From contig CAWIIF010000015.1 in NCBI GenBank assembly GCA_963836015.1, positions 1,736,001 through 1,800,000 on the forward strand: DNA of 64,000 nt, given 5' to 3'. How positions within the stretch are numbered: the first letter of the stretch is position 1; each line of letters begins with the position of its first letter. Shown in pieces: positions 54,606-63,675 of the stretch. The notes under the pieces are model-generated. The model saw only the letters and a list, made by a program, of their open reading frames with translations. It was not told the DNA's origin and searched no databases. The stretch comes from CAWCDJ01 sp963836015. Lineage in GTDB: Bacteria > Acidobacteriota > Terriglobia > Bryobacterales > Bryobacteraceae. The position numbers were made by a program, and so were the translations under genes.

Positions 54606-55574
54606 TTGCCGCCGCGACCCCTGTCCGTCCGCATCTTCCTGGGACCCCATGGCCTGAGGTCGGGGTGGCGGTGCCTGCTCTTTTTCCTGACAGCCTTCGT
54701 GCTGACTCTCGCACTGGGCTTCGTCATACCGCGCTCTACGGCGTCCGATTTTCGCTTCTTCCCTGCCGAACTGAGCCAGGCTCTGGCCGCTGCCGCCGCC
54801 ACTTGGATTCTGTCGCGGCTCGACCGCCGGCGCTTCACGGCCTATGGTCTGGCCGCGGACAACGGCGGATGGAATTTCGTCAAGGGCGCAGCCTCCGGAT
54901 TTGCCGGGATGTCGCTGCTTATCGGCCTGCTCGTGGCTGCCGGCGCCTGCCGTTTCGACCCTCCCGCTCTCTCGGGAACGGCCGTCCTTACCTGGGCGCT
55001 GTACTGGATCGCGGTCTTCGCCCTGGTGGGCTGGAGCGAGGAGTTGCTGTCCCGCGGCTACCCCCTCTTCGCCCTGGCGGAGGGGATCGGTTTCGCGCCC
55101 GCGGCGGTGATCGTCTCCCTGCTGTTCGGCCTTGGTCACGCGGGCAATCGCGGCGAGCAGTATATCGGAATCGCCAATGCCGTGCTGGCAGGGCTGGTTT
55201 TCGCGTTCAGCGTGCGCTGGAGCGGGTCGCTCTGGTGGGCCATCGGCGCCCATATGGCCTGGGACTGGGCGGAGAGCTTTTTCTACGGAGTCGCCGACAG
55301 CGGCCAGATGGTGTGGCACCACTTCCTTTCCGCCGCTCCCAGCGGCCCGGCCTGGATCTCAGGGGGAACCGTCGGCCCGGAGGGGAGTGTGGTCTGCACG
55401 GCGGTCCTGCTGCTGCTCGGCGCCGCCGTGCGGTTCACTGCTCCGCGCCGTCCGTCGCCCGGCCTGGACCGTCGGCCTCCGCCCACTTTCGAGCCTTCCG
55501 AAATACCTCCACCAGCATCTTCTCCGTCAGCTTCCCCGTCGACGTATTCTGCTGGCTCGGATGATACGAACTGA
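54606..55574 (+). CDS. CPBP-family intramembrane glutamic endopeptidase
   Basis: 322 residues with a TTG start at 54606 (uncertain). About eight membrane spans. The catalytic motifs of the CPBP/Abi family are present: GWSEELLSRGYPLF with the paired glutamates and Arg, FGLGHAGN with a metal- or base-type His, and GAHMAWDWAES with the second His. Family members cleave CAAX-type or other membrane substrates, and some take part in bacteriocin immunity or phage defence. The last 140 bases run antisense through the 3' end of the uracil-DNA glycosylase gene. The tail there (PRRPSPGLDRRPPP onwards) is proline/serine-rich and probably not functional. Confidence 0.78.
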   Translation: MPPRPLSVRIFLGPHGLRSGWRCLLFFLTAFVLTLALGFVIPRSTASDFRFFPAELSQALAAAAATWILSRLDRRRFTAYGLAADNGGWNFVKGAASGFAGMSLLIGLLVAAGACRFDPPALSGTAVLTWALYWIAVFALVGWSEELLSRGYPLFALAEGIGFAPAAVIVSLLFGLGHAGNRGEQYIGIANAVLAGLVFAFSVRWSGSLWWAIGAHMAWDWAESFFYGVADSGQMVWHHFLSAAPSGPAWISGGTVGPEGSVVCTAVLLLLGAAVRFTAPRRPSPGLDRRPPPTFEPSEIPPPASSPSASPSTYSAGSDDTN

Positions 55575-56151
55575 TCAGCACCGGCTGTCCCGGCGCGATC
55601 GTAAAGCGGCGGTTGTGCCCGAACACAAACGGCGCGCGGCTGCGGACCACGCCCCGCTGCTTCAGCACGTCCAGGTAATTGTCGAACGCGATCTTACCGA
55701 GAGCAACCACTACCCGAACGCCGGTCAGCAGGTCGAGCTCCCGCTCGAAGAACGGGCGGCAGTTGCGGATCTCCTCGGGCGTGGGCTTGTTCCCCGGGGG
55801 CGCGCAGTGCGCCGCTGCGGTGATGTAGATGCCGTGCAAAGACAGCCCGTCGTCGCGCGAGATGCTCTCCGGCTGCGAGGCGAAGCCGGTCTTATATAAG
55901 ACGCGGTAAAGCACGTCGCCCGAGCGGTCGCCCGTGAACATGCGGCCGGTGCGGTTGGAGCCATGCGCCCCGGGAGCCAGCCCCAGGATCAGCACGCGCG
56001 CCGCGGGATCTCCGAACGCCGGCACGGGACGGCCCCAGTAGGTTTGATCGCGGTAAGCGCGCCGCTTCACCTCGGCAATCCGCGAGCAATGTTCGCGAAG
56101 CCGGGGACACCGCGTGCAATGGACGATTTCGTTCTGCAGGACCTCGAGCAA
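55435..56151 (-). CDS. Uracil-DNA glycosylase, family 5 (UdgB-like) with iron-sulfur cluster
   Basis: 238 residues. The iron-sulfur cysteines are in IVHCTRCPRLREH and in AAHCAPPGNKPTPEEIRNCRPF. Motif A appears as ILGLAPGAHGSNRTGRMFTGD, the family 5 form without the catalytic Asp/Asn of other UDG families, and the motif near the C-terminus is SSYHPSQQNTSTGKL. The enzyme removes uracil and some other deaminated bases from DNA. It is transcribed toward the CPBP protease gene and overlaps its coding end by 140 bp, so the two messages are partly complementary. Confidence 0.88.
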   Translation of the reverse strand: MLEVLQNEIVHCTRCPRLREHCSRIAEVKRRAYRDQTYWGRPVPAFGDPAARVLILGLAPGAHGSNRTGRMFTGDRSGDVLYRVLYKTGFASQPESISRDDGLSLHGIYITAAAHCAPPGNKPTPEEIRNCRPFFERELDLLTGVRVVVALGKIAFDNYLDVLKQRGVVRSRAPFVFGHNRRFTIAPGQPVLISSYHPSQQNTSTGKLTEKMLVEVFRKARKWAEADGPGRATDGAEQ

Positions 56152-56176
56152 TCTTACAGCTTAGTACACCGCCGCC

Positions 56177-59100
56177 TCACGAAGGGGACTGTCCCATGCC
56201 GACGCGCGACGGCGAGAGCACCTCCGCCAGCAGCCCTGTCAGCTCCTGCAGCCGGTAAGGCTTGCGGATGAAAGCGTCCACCTGCACTCCGGGAAAAGTG
56301 GCGTCGACCAGGCTCTGGCCGAACGCGCTGGTGATAATCACCTTGGTGTCGGGCCGCTTGCGCCGGGCCTCTTCGAACACCATGCGGCTGGGCGTGCCCG
56401 GAAGAGTCATGTCGAGCAGAATCACGCTGATGGGAACGCCGTGTCCGCGAATCAGCTCCATCGCGGCGGAGCCGTCGGGAGCCTCCAGAACCGACCAGCC
56501 GCGGTTGCGCAGCATCTTCGAGACCGGAATTCGCAGCGCATCCTCGTCCTCCACCAGCAGGATGGTCCGGGCCGCCAGCCGGGGCGCGTCTTCCGCCGGA
56601 CCGGGGGCCGGGCGACGCGGGCGGCGCGGCGCTCCAGCCACCGACGGCAGCACCACCCGGACCGTCGTGCCTTTTCCCGGAATGCTGGCCAGCACGATCT
56701 TGCCGTCCAGCGCCCTGACGATTCCCTGCACTACGGCCAGCCCCAGTCCGTGGCCCTGCGACTTGGTGGTAAAAAATGGGTCGAATACCCTGGCTTGTGC
56801 CTCCGCGCCCATGCCGCACCCGGTGTCGGAGATTTGCAGCTGCACGGCGCCGTCTCCCGCCCGCGAGGTCTCGATCCGGACCACCCCGTCGCGCTCGCCG
56901 ATGGCCTCCGAAGCATTGGAGACAAGGTTCATCACCAGTTGCTGGAGTTGCGCGGGGTTGGCCCGAACCGGGGGCAGGTCCGAGGCCAGGCTGGCTTTCA
57001 GCGTTGCGTGCTTCGAAACGGCCACCCGCAGCAGTTCCACCATCTCGGCGGCCACCTGCGAAATATCCACCAGCTCGGGTTCCGGGTTTTCCTGGCCGGC
57101 GTAGATCATCAACTGGCGGACGATGCCCGCGCCCCGGATCGCCACGGCGCGGATGCGATTCAACTCCGCTTCCGGCGTCACGTTGCTGTGCAGGTCCGAC
57201 AGAGCCGCCTCCGCGTGCGCCACTACGCCGCCGAGCAGGTTGTTGAAGTCGTGGGCGATTCCGGCCGCGAGACGCCCTACGCTTTCCAGCTTCTGCCGCG
57301 CCAGATCCTCCGCCTGGGCATGTTTCAGATCGGTAATATCGGTGCACGAGCCGACATAGCCGGCGAATGCGCCATCCGGCTCGAAGCGCGGCACGCCGCT
57401 GTCGAACACCCAGCGGAACTCCCCATCCGCACGCCGCAGCCGGTATTCCATCTGGAAGGGAACGCGGTGGTCGAAGGAGCGGACATACATCGTCATGCAC
57501 CGTTCGAGGTCGTCGGGATGGACACCCTCGGTCCACCCCTCGCCGAGTTCCTGTTCCATGCTGCGGCCGGTGAAGGCCAGCCACCCTTTGTTGAAGAACG
57601 TGCAGAGCTTGTCCGTCCCGGAGATCCAGATCATGACCGGGGAGGCGTCCACCGCATGCCGGAAGCGTGCTTCGCTTTCCCGCCGCGCGGCGTCTGCCCG
57701 CAGGCTTTCGAGCTCCGTGACGTCCGCGCCCAGGATGGCGAGACCCACGACCCGGCATTGGGGGTCCCTCAGCGCCGCGCTGCTCCATCGAATCCGGCGC
57801 GTTCCTCCGTCCTTTGTCAGGATCCCGCTCTCCATGTGCGGCTCAAGCACGCCGGATGCCGCGGCGCCCTCCATCCATTGGGTGAGCTGTCCGAGATAAC
57901 TTCCGTCCAGCAGGTTCCCGGCCGGGTGGCCCACCACTTCGTCCAAGGTCCATCCCGTGATGGCCAGGGCGTAATCGTTGCAAAAGGATATGTAGCCGTT
58001 GCGATTGATCATGACGGCTACGAGCTGCACACTCTCCAGAAGCTCGCGGAGCCGGCGCTCCGATTCCCGCAGGGCGTCCTCGGCCTGTTTGCGTTCCGTG
58101 ATGTCGCGCTCGCTGCGCTGCACTCCCACCTGCCGCCCGCCGCCATCGAAAATCGGACCCCAGGTGGCGCTCACCCACTTCAGCCGGCCGTCCTTGGTGA
58201 TCAACCGGTATTCCTCGTTGCGATTGGCGCCGCCGTTGAACATCTGGTCCCAATAAGCCTGCATGCGGACCTGGTCATCGGTCTGAATCCAGCGGAGCGC
58301 TGACTGGCCCTCCAGTTCGGAAGGCGCATAACCGGTTAGCTCCTGGACCGCCGGATTGGCGAACGTGAGCTTGCGCTCCATGTCATACGCCAGGACCATC
58401 TCTTTCAGATTGGCCGCCATCAGGCTCAGGTTCTGCTCGTTCTTGCGAAGCGCTTCCTCGGCCTGGGCGATCCGGTCTTTCTGGCGGCGGATGCGATACG
58501 CCCCGAGTACCGCGAGAGCGAACAGCGCGGCGAATACGGCGACGGCCAGGATCAGCCAGCGCTCGCGGCGCTGCGCGGCGAGCAGCGCACTTACATAGTT
58601 CATGCTCCAGGGTGAAAAGGTATTCCAGTTCGCCAGAATCCGCTCGAGAGCGCCGTCCCGCGCGGCATCGCTGATCCCGTCGCGGATCGCATCGGCCGCC
58701 GCGGCGGCTTGCGGTGTGGAGCCCACCGCCAGTTCGATCCGGAGCGGCAGCGGAATCACCCGTAGCGGTTGGCCGGAGCACGAAAAGCCGCTCAGCAAAA
58801 CCGACGTGGCGCTGAAATCGTCCAGAAATGCGGCGTCTACGCGATTGGCGCAGACTTCTTCGACCGCCGCTTTGTGAGTCGCCTTCTCGACTCCCTTGGC
58901 GTTCGGCAGTACGTTCCGCAACAGAACGTGCATGATCGGAAGGTCGAGGTGCGCGATGGTGGCGGAGGCCAGGTCCTTGGCTTGCGTATAGGGACTCCGG
59001 GCCAGAACCACCAGGTCCGTCTCGTGCTGCATGTAGGGCTGGGTGAGGTGGAATTCCCGCCTGCGCTCGGGGGTCACCGTGACGAGCGGCCACAAATCGA

Positions 59101-59377
59101 CCTTGTGTGCGCGGAGCGCTTTATCGGAACTCTCCGGCGCCCAGACCCATTCCAGTCTGACCTGGCGGCGGCGCGCCCCTTCGCGAACCAGGTCGATAGC
59201 AACCCCGGTCGGGCCGTTCGGCCCTTTCCGCTGAAAGGGCGGGGCATCCTGCCAGCCGATCCGGTAGACTCGGTTCTCGACGTGCTGTGATGGCCACACC
59301 ACGGCAAGACCGTACGCGGCCGCCAAAGCAGCAACCGCAACGACCCCCCAAACGGCGATTCTGGCGTGCGACTGCAT
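56177..59377 (-). CDS. Membrane hybrid histidine kinase with periplasmic solute-binding sensor, three PAS domains and receiver
   Basis: 1066 residues. Order: membrane span (about 7-28), a SBP-bac-3-like periplasmic domain (36-255, opening YRIGWQDAPPFQRKGPNGPTG), a second span (273-295), PAS 1 (about 320-430), PAS 2 (440-555), PAS 3 (570-690, with WISGTDKLCTFFNKGW), a HisKA phosphoacceptor His709 in AAGIAHDFNNLLG, an ATPase domain (about 800-912: NLVSNASEAI, ISDTGCGMG, GHGLGLAVVQGIV) and a receiver with Asp989 in VILLDMTLPG and Lys1039 in FIRKPYRL. The periplasmic part probably binds an amino-acid-like ligand. No response regulator or transporter gene lies next to it. Confidence 0.9.
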   Translation of the reverse strand: MQSHARIAVWGVVAVAALAAAYGLAVVWPSQHVENRVYRIGWQDAPPFQRKGPNGPTGVAIDLVREGARRRQVRLEWVWAPESSDKALRAHKVDLWPLVTVTPERRREFHLTQPYMQHETDLVVLARSPYTQAKDLASATIAHLDLPIMHVLLRNVLPNAKGVEKATHKAAVEEVCANRVDAAFLDDFSATSVLLSGFSCSGQPLRVIPLPLRIELAVGSTPQAAAAADAIRDGISDAARDGALERILANWNTFSPWSMNYVSALLAAQRRERWLILAVAVFAALFALAVLGAYRIRRQKDRIAQAEEALRKNEQNLSLMAANLKEMVLAYDMERKLTFANPAVQELTGYAPSELEGQSALRWIQTDDQVRMQAYWDQMFNGGANRNEEYRLITKDGRLKWVSATWGPIFDGGGRQVGVQRSERDITERKQAEDALRESERRLRELLESVQLVAVMINRNGYISFCNDYALAITGWTLDEVVGHPAGNLLDGSYLGQLTQWMEGAAASGVLEPHMESGILTKDGGTRRIRWSSAALRDPQCRVVGLAILGADVTELESLRADAARRESEARFRHAVDASPVMIWISGTDKLCTFFNKGWLAFTGRSMEQELGEGWTEGVHPDDLERCMTMYVRSFDHRVPFQMEYRLRRADGEFRWVFDSGVPRFEPDGAFAGYVGSCTDITDLKHAQAEDLARQKLESVGRLAAGIAHDFNNLLGGVVAHAEAALSDLHSNVTPEAELNRIRAVAIRGAGIVRQLMIYAGQENPEPELVDISQVAAEMVELLRVAVSKHATLKASLASDLPPVRANPAQLQQLVMNLVSNASEAIGERDGVVRIETSRAGDGAVQLQISDTGCGMGAEAQARVFDPFFTTKSQGHGLGLAVVQGIVRALDGKIVLASIPGKGTTVRVVLPSVAGAPRRPRRPAPGPAEDAPRLAARTILLVEDEDALRIPVSKMLRNRGWSVLEAPDGSAAMELIRGHGVPISVILLDMTLPGTPSRMVFEEARRKRPDTKVIITSAFGQSLVDATFPGVQVDAFIRKPYRLQELTGLLAEVLSPSRVGMGQSPS

Positions 59378-59690
59378 GCCCGTTCGACCTGCCGTAGTAT
59401 ATCATCGGCGGACTTCCCCACTACCGTTGAACCATACCGGACTGTCCGAAAGTCACCAGCCGCCGGATTGTACGGAAGGTCCCCGCGATCCCTCTGCATG
59501 AAAAATCTATGCACCTTGTCCGTCGCTCTGCTGCATCCACCGATGTGAGATGTGAAAATGATGTAGAAATGTCTTGACGGAGCCCATGTAAGCTGGTGAC
59601 AATAAGCGTAGTCCGGTTGCTCCGGCCGGGCTGGACATTATTGCTTTGGCATAAGCTCCCCCCGCGTCAGAAATCAGCGTGGTTGTGTCT
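59378..59690. other. Divergent intergenic region before the PBP-like gene
   Basis: This gap serves the kinase gene on one side and the transpeptidase gene on the other. A possible plus-strand promoter is TTGACG (59574-59579) with GACAAT (59598-59603) at 18 bases, leaving a leader of about 80 bases before the ATG at 59691. No gene, dyad or RNA element stands out. Confidence 0.35.
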
Positions 59691-60875
59691 ATGAACAGGT
59701 CGCCACTACCCCTCATGTTCCGGTTCGTACTGATCTTTGCCGTCTTAGCCAGTTTGTGCTTCGGCGCGACTTCCAGGAAGCACAAGCTCCATCACAGGTC
59801 CACTGCATCCGCCAGAAGATCCACGGCCCGGCGCGTGCCGGTTCGCGGCGTGGCGACCAGGGTTGTCCGCCAGGGAGCGGTGACTGCCCCCGTCATCCGG
59901 GGCGGCCCGTGGACCGAGCCGACTTATGCCGACTCGACGGCCGGTGACATCGTAGACGGGGAAGATCTTGCGGTGCGCCGCGCGGCGGTGGAAGCGCTCG
60001 GCCCCTACAACGGGACGGTGGTCGTGGTAGATCCGAATTCGGGCCGGATACTCACCATGGTTAACCAGAGGGTCGCTTTGAGCAGCGGATTCCAGCCCTG
60101 CTCCACGATCAAGGTCTCGGTCGCCCTGGCCGGCTTGAGCGAGGGAATCATCCGGCCGGCTACGAAGTTCCGGTTGAACGGAATGCGGATGGATCTGACC
60201 TACGCCCTGGCACACTCCAACAACCTGTACTTCGCCACCCTGGGCCTCAGGATGGGGTTCGAAAAAGTGAGCTATTACGCGCACCTTTTCGGATACGGCG
60301 AGAAGGCCGGGCTGAATATTCCGGGCGAGCAGCCAGGCCACTATCCGGCTGCGCCGCCGCGCAACGGCGGTGTGGGAATGCTCACGAGTTTCGGGGAAGA
60401 AATATCCCAGACCCCGCTGCAGTTGGCGGCCCTCATGAGCGCCGTGGCGAACGGCGGCACTTTGTACTACCTGCAATATCCGCGGAACCAGGCTGAAGTG
60501 CGCTCGTTCGCGCCGCAGGTCAAACGCCGGCTGGATATCTCGAACTTCGTCCCCATGGTGAAGCCCGGCATGCGCGCCGCGGTGGAGTTCGGCACGGCGC
60601 ATCGCGCGCGGGACGACGGCCCCATCGCCGGCAAGACCGGCACCTGCAGCAACGACCATACCCACCTGGGCTGGTTCGGCTCGTTCAACGATGTCGGGAA
60701 GAGGAAACTCGTGGTGGTGGTGCTGCTCACCGGCGGCCGCCCGGCCATCGGCCCCCTGGCCGCCGGCATCGCCGGCGACTTCTACCGCCGCATGGACGAG
60801 ATGAACTACTTCGCGCAGCAGGGCGCGGTGACGCCCGCGACCCTGATCTCGAGCCAGATCTGCTGCTCGCGTTAA
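59691..60875 (+). CDS. Single-domain penicillin-binding transpeptidase
   Basis: 394 residues from ATG 59691 (MNRSPLPLMFRFVLIFAVLASL), giving a signal peptide or anchor; a GTG 12 bp earlier is possible. All three motifs are intact: SxxK as CSTIK (Ser138, Lys141), SxN as HSNN (Ser176), and KTGT as AGKTGTCS (Lys315). GFGEEISQTPLQLAALMSAVANGG-type sequence (here SFGEEISQTPLQLA) follows, as in FtsI-like proteins. The usual N-terminal dimerisation domain is missing, leaving a basic linker of about 75 residues. It would cross-link peptidoglycan or act as a penicillin-binding hydrolase in the periplasm. A class D beta-lactamase is an alternative but is less likely given the TPLQLA motif. Confidence 0.82.
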   Translation: MNRSPLPLMFRFVLIFAVLASLCFGATSRKHKLHHRSTASARRSTARRVPVRGVATRVVRQGAVTAPVIRGGPWTEPTYADSTAGDIVDGEDLAVRRAAVEALGPYNGTVVVVDPNSGRILTMVNQRVALSSGFQPCSTIKVSVALAGLSEGIIRPATKFRLNGMRMDLTYALAHSNNLYFATLGLRMGFEKVSYYAHLFGYGEKAGLNIPGEQPGHYPAAPPRNGGVGMLTSFGEEISQTPLQLAALMSAVANGGTLYYLQYPRNQAEVRSFAPQVKRRLDISNFVPMVKPGMRAAVEFGTAHRARDDGPIAGKTGTCSNDHTHLGWFGSFNDVGKRKLVVVVLLTGGRPAIGPLAAGIAGDFYRRMDEMNYFAQQGAVTPATLISSQICCSR

Positions 60876-60887
60876 TTCAACTCCCGC

Positions 60888-61442
60888 TCAGTAAACCGGC
60901 AGGCAGGCGAACACCTCGCGGTAGAACTCGGGGTGGCACTTCCAATTCTGCGCGGTGATCAGTTTGCGATCGTGAACCGCCGGCTTGTTGACCCAGGTTC
61001 CGCCGCTGCGCTCGACCTCGATCCGGACATGAGGATGGGACGTCAGCGTCCGGCCGACGGTGAGGCCGGCGGCGGTGAGTACCTGGACGCCGTGGCCGAT
61101 GGCACAAATACACTTGTCCTGGTCGGCGAATTCGCGGGCCAGGGAAAGGACGCTGGCATCGTTCCGTAAGTATTCCGGCGCGCGGCCGCCCAGGAATACC
61201 ACCGCGGCGAAATCGCGGGCCGCTACCGCCGTGATTGCCACGTCGGCCTCGATCGAATTGCCCGGTCGTTCGATGTAGGTCTCCCAGCCCGGCTCGACAT
61301 CGTGTAAGACCAGATGCAGCCTGCGCCGCGACGGGGCAGCCACAACCGGCTCCCAGCGCGCTTCGAGAAACCGCTGATAGGCGTAGAGGACTTCGTAGCT
61401 GTCGCCGCCGTCGCCGGTGACGATCAGGACCTTTCTGCTCAT
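60888..61442 (-). CDS. DJ-1/PfpI-family protein with Gly at the nucleophile position
   Basis: 184 residues from the ATG at 61442 (MSRKVLIVTGDGGDSYEVLY), near the family start; longer frames reach into the flavoprotein gene's promoter. The class I glutamine-amidotransferase-like fold is clear: RRLHLVLHDVEPGW, FAAVVFLGGRAPEYLRND and CAIGHGVQVLTAAGL. In canonical members the nucleophile elbow is AICHG; here it is AIGHG (Gly116, codon at 61095-61097), though the next His and the upstream Glu17 remain. Classical protease, deglycase or redox-sensor chemistry using that Cys cannot occur. The protein could be a structural relative or use another residue. It is divergent from the flavoprotein gene (49 bp apart). 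Confidence 0.78.
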   Translation of the reverse strand: MSRKVLIVTGDGGDSYEVLYAYQRFLEARWEPVVAAPSRRRLHLVLHDVEPGWETYIERPGNSIEADVAITAVAARDFAAVVFLGGRAPEYLRNDASVLSLAREFADQDKCICAIGHGVQVLTAAGLTVGRTLTSHPHVRIEVERSGGTWVNKPAVHDRKLITAQNWKCHPEFYREVFACLPVY

Positions 61443-61491
61443 CGTTTCCTTCGCCAGCATACCAGTGTCGCGCGCTGCCAGAATAGGGGGT

Positions 61492-62670
61492 ATGGCATCT
61501 TCGCGGGATGTGGCGATTCTGGGGGGCGGAGCAGCCGGCCTGATGTGCGCCATCGAAGCCGGAAAGCGAGGCCGGAGCGTGGTGGTGCTCGAGCACAATC
61601 CGCGAATCGGGAGCAAGGTGCTAATCTCCGGCGGAGGGCGGTGCAACTTCACCAACCTGCAGACCCGGCCCGAGAACTTCCTGTCCGCCAACCCACACTT
61701 TGCCAAATCGGCACTGGCCCGCTACCGGCCGGAGGATTTCCTCGCCATGGTAGAGCGGCACGCCATCCCGTATCACGAAAAGACGCTCGGCCAGCTATTT
61801 TGCGATCGCTCCGCCGGAGACATCATGGGAATGCTGGAGCGGGAATGCGCCGCGGCCGGAGTGCGCATCGAAACCGGTTGCAGCGTGCGCCAGGTGTCCC
61901 GCAACGCACACTTCGAGATCCAGACCACCCGCGGCGTTGTGGAAGCCGGATCGCTGGTAGTGGCGACGGGCGGGCTCTCCATCCCCAAAATCGGTGCGAC
62001 CCCTTTCGGGTACCGCCTGGCAACCCGGTTCGGGTTAAAGGTAATCGACTGCCGCCCGGCCCTGGTGCCCTTCACGTTCGGCGGCGCCGATCGTGAAAAA
62101 TACGAAGGGCTGGCGGGCGTGGCGGCGCTGGTCACGGCCGAGACGGGCGGCGCCGCGTTCCGCGAGAAACTGCTTTTCACCCACCGCGGACTGAGCGGAC
62201 CCGCGATTCTGCAGGTGTCTTCCTATTGGCGGCCCGGCCGGGCGGTGGCCATCGACCTGCTGCCGGGCGTGGACCTGCCGGCCCTGCTGCGAGACCGCCG
62301 CCTGGAGCGCGACCGCTCCGAGGCCCGCACCATCGTGAGCCGGTTTCTTCCGAAGCGATTGGCCGACCGCTGGTTCGAGTTGTATGCCCCGTCCAGACCC
62401 GCCGCTGCGCTCTCCGACCGCGAGATCGAAGCGATCTCGGGCTGCTTCCACCGCTGGGAGTTTCAGCCCGCCGGCACCGAGGGGTACGAGAAGGCCGAAG
62501 TGACCGCGGGAGGCGTGGATACCGCGGAATTGTCGTCGAAGACCTTTGAAGCGCGGCGCGCGCCCGGGCTGTATTTCATCGGCGAGGTGGTGGACGTCAC
62601 CGGCCATCTCGGCGGCTTCAATTTTCAATGGGCTTGGGCATCGGGATACTCGGCGGGTCAGTTCGTGTAG
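61492..62670 (+). CDS. BaiN/HI0933-like FAD-dependent oxidoreductase
   Basis: 392 residues from ATG 61492 (MASSRDVAILGGGAAGLMCA), with AGGGGGT just upstream. The FAD-binding Rossmann loop is GGGAAGLMCAIEAGKRGRSVVVLEHNPRIGSKVLISGGGRCN (positions about 10-51), and GSKVLISGGGRCNFTN is the family signature. The C-terminal region has HRGLSGPAILQVSSYW and the FAD-contacting GLYFIGEVVDVTGHLGGFNFQWAWASGY. Enzymes of this group reduce double bonds in steroid-like or other substrates (BaiN), but many are uncharacterised. The 3' end overlaps the convergent lytic transglycosylase gene by 13 bp. Confidence 0.87.
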   Translation: MASSRDVAILGGGAAGLMCAIEAGKRGRSVVVLEHNPRIGSKVLISGGGRCNFTNLQTRPENFLSANPHFAKSALARYRPEDFLAMVERHAIPYHEKTLGQLFCDRSAGDIMGMLERECAAAGVRIETGCSVRQVSRNAHFEIQTTRGVVEAGSLVVATGGLSIPKIGATPFGYRLATRFGLKVIDCRPALVPFTFGGADREKYEGLAGVAALVTAETGGAAFREKLLFTHRGLSGPAILQVSSYWRPGRAVAIDLLPGVDLPALLRDRRLERDRSEARTIVSRFLPKRLADRWFELYAPSRPAAALSDREIEAISGCFHRWEFQPAGTEGYEKAEVTAGGVDTAELSSKTFEARRAPGLYFIGEVVDVTGHLGGFNFQWAWASGYSAGQFV

Positions 62671-63278
62671 GCCGCAACTTGTCCAGGATCGCTTTGACGT
62701 AATCCTGGGTTTCCGGGAATGTCCGGCACCTTGCCCGCCTGGTCTACGGTTCCCGGACCGGCGTTGTATGCCCCCAGGGCCTGTTCCAGGCTGCCCTTGT
62801 ACTTATCGATCAACTGCTTCAGGTATTTGGCGCCGGCATCGATGTTTTGCCGGGGGTCGAATGGGTCCTCCACGGAGAGATCCGCTGCAGTCTCGGGCAT
62901 AAGCTGCATGAGTCCCTGGGCGCCTTTACGAGAGACGGCGCAAGGCTTAAAAGCGGATTCCTGCTCGATGACCGCGCGCACCAGGGTCGGATCCAACTGG
63001 TGCGCCTTGGCGGCCGAATCGATGATCGGGTTCACCACGACGCTGTCGATGGGGTCGCACGGGGCCTGCGGAGCGGAGGCTCCCGGAACCAGCCACACCC
63101 CCGTCGCCTTCGCTTGAATGCGGATCGCTTCCTTCTGTTTCGCAATAGACTCGCGCTGCAGTTCGGCGGCCGTGCGGGAAGGCTCGGCCGGTTTCGGCGG
63201 CGCCGCCGGCGGCACCGGCGGCGGCGGAGGAGTCTGGGCGAGCAGACGGCAGGCGAGAACAATCCAAGCCAATCGCAT
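62658..63278 (-). CDS. Lytic transglycosylase (SLT domain), C-terminus altered by a probable frameshift
   Basis: 206 residues. Signal peptide (about 1-15), a proline-rich linker (PPPPPVPPAAPPKPAEP) and an SLT domain follow, with catalytic Glu107 in RAVIEQESAFKP, then AQGLMQLMPETAADL and QALGAYNAGPGTVDQAGKVPDIP. The family normally continues PETQDYVxxIL. Here the frame changes to GNPGLRQSDPGQ and stops at 62658. Removing one G in CCCGGAAACCC (about 62714) restores ETQDYVKAILDKLRPTRTD and shifts the stop to about 62618. The active site is intact either way. It would cut the glycan backbone of peptidoglycan. Confidence 0.82.
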   Translation of the reverse strand: MRLAWIVLACRLLAQTPPPPPVPPAAPPKPAEPSRTAAELQRESIAKQKEAIRIQAKATGVWLVPGASAPQAPCDPIDSVVVNPIIDSAAKAHQLDPTLVRAVIEQESAFKPCAVSRKGAQGLMQLMPETAADLSVEDPFDPRQNIDAGAKYLKQLIDKYKGSLEQALGAYNAGPGTVDQAGKVPDIPGNPGLRQSDPGQVAAYTN

Positions 63279-63345
63279 CGGAAGACAGATCGGCGGATTG
63301 CACGTAAAGCTTTAGAGTTCGACTCCGAGCGGCGTCCGGCGGCGC

Positions 63346-63567
63346 TTACTCACTCCGAAGGACTGTCTCGTCCTCGCGCCGCGCCCGCACATCCTCAAAA
63401 CTCAACTTGCCTTCCGCCATCTCGCAGAGTTCTCTCCCGATTTCCACGTCGATCGCTTCATCGCTCCCGTGAAGCCATATCCTGACCCGGCCGGTGTGAA
63501 CATCCGGTGCGCCAACGGCATACCCCTGGGCGCGTAGGATTTCCAATGCGTCCGTTTCCTTGATCAT
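63346..63567 (-). CDS. Small conserved-looking hypothetical protein
   Basis: 73 residues. ATG at 63567 (MIKETDALEILRAQGYAVGA), with AGGAGG just upstream as ribosome binding site. The sequence has regular soluble character: HTGRVRIWLHGSDEAIDVEIGRELCEMAEGKLSFEDV, with acidic and basic residues alternating as in a small alpha/beta fold. I do not recognise a family. Codon third positions are GC-rich like the rest of the window. It stands alone between the transglycosylase gene and the ATPase gene at the edge. Confidence 0.6.
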   Translation of the reverse strand: MIKETDALEILRAQGYAVGAPDVHTGRVRIWLHGSDEAIDVEIGRELCEMAEGKLSFEDVRARREDETVLRSE

Positions 63568-63675
63568 TGGGTCCTCCTACTGTGATTCTGCGCCTTTTTC
63601 ACCAAAAACGCGATGTCTTAGGGCTCACAATCGAGATGGCGGGTGTATTCTTAAAGCGGATCTGGGGGTCCGAAT

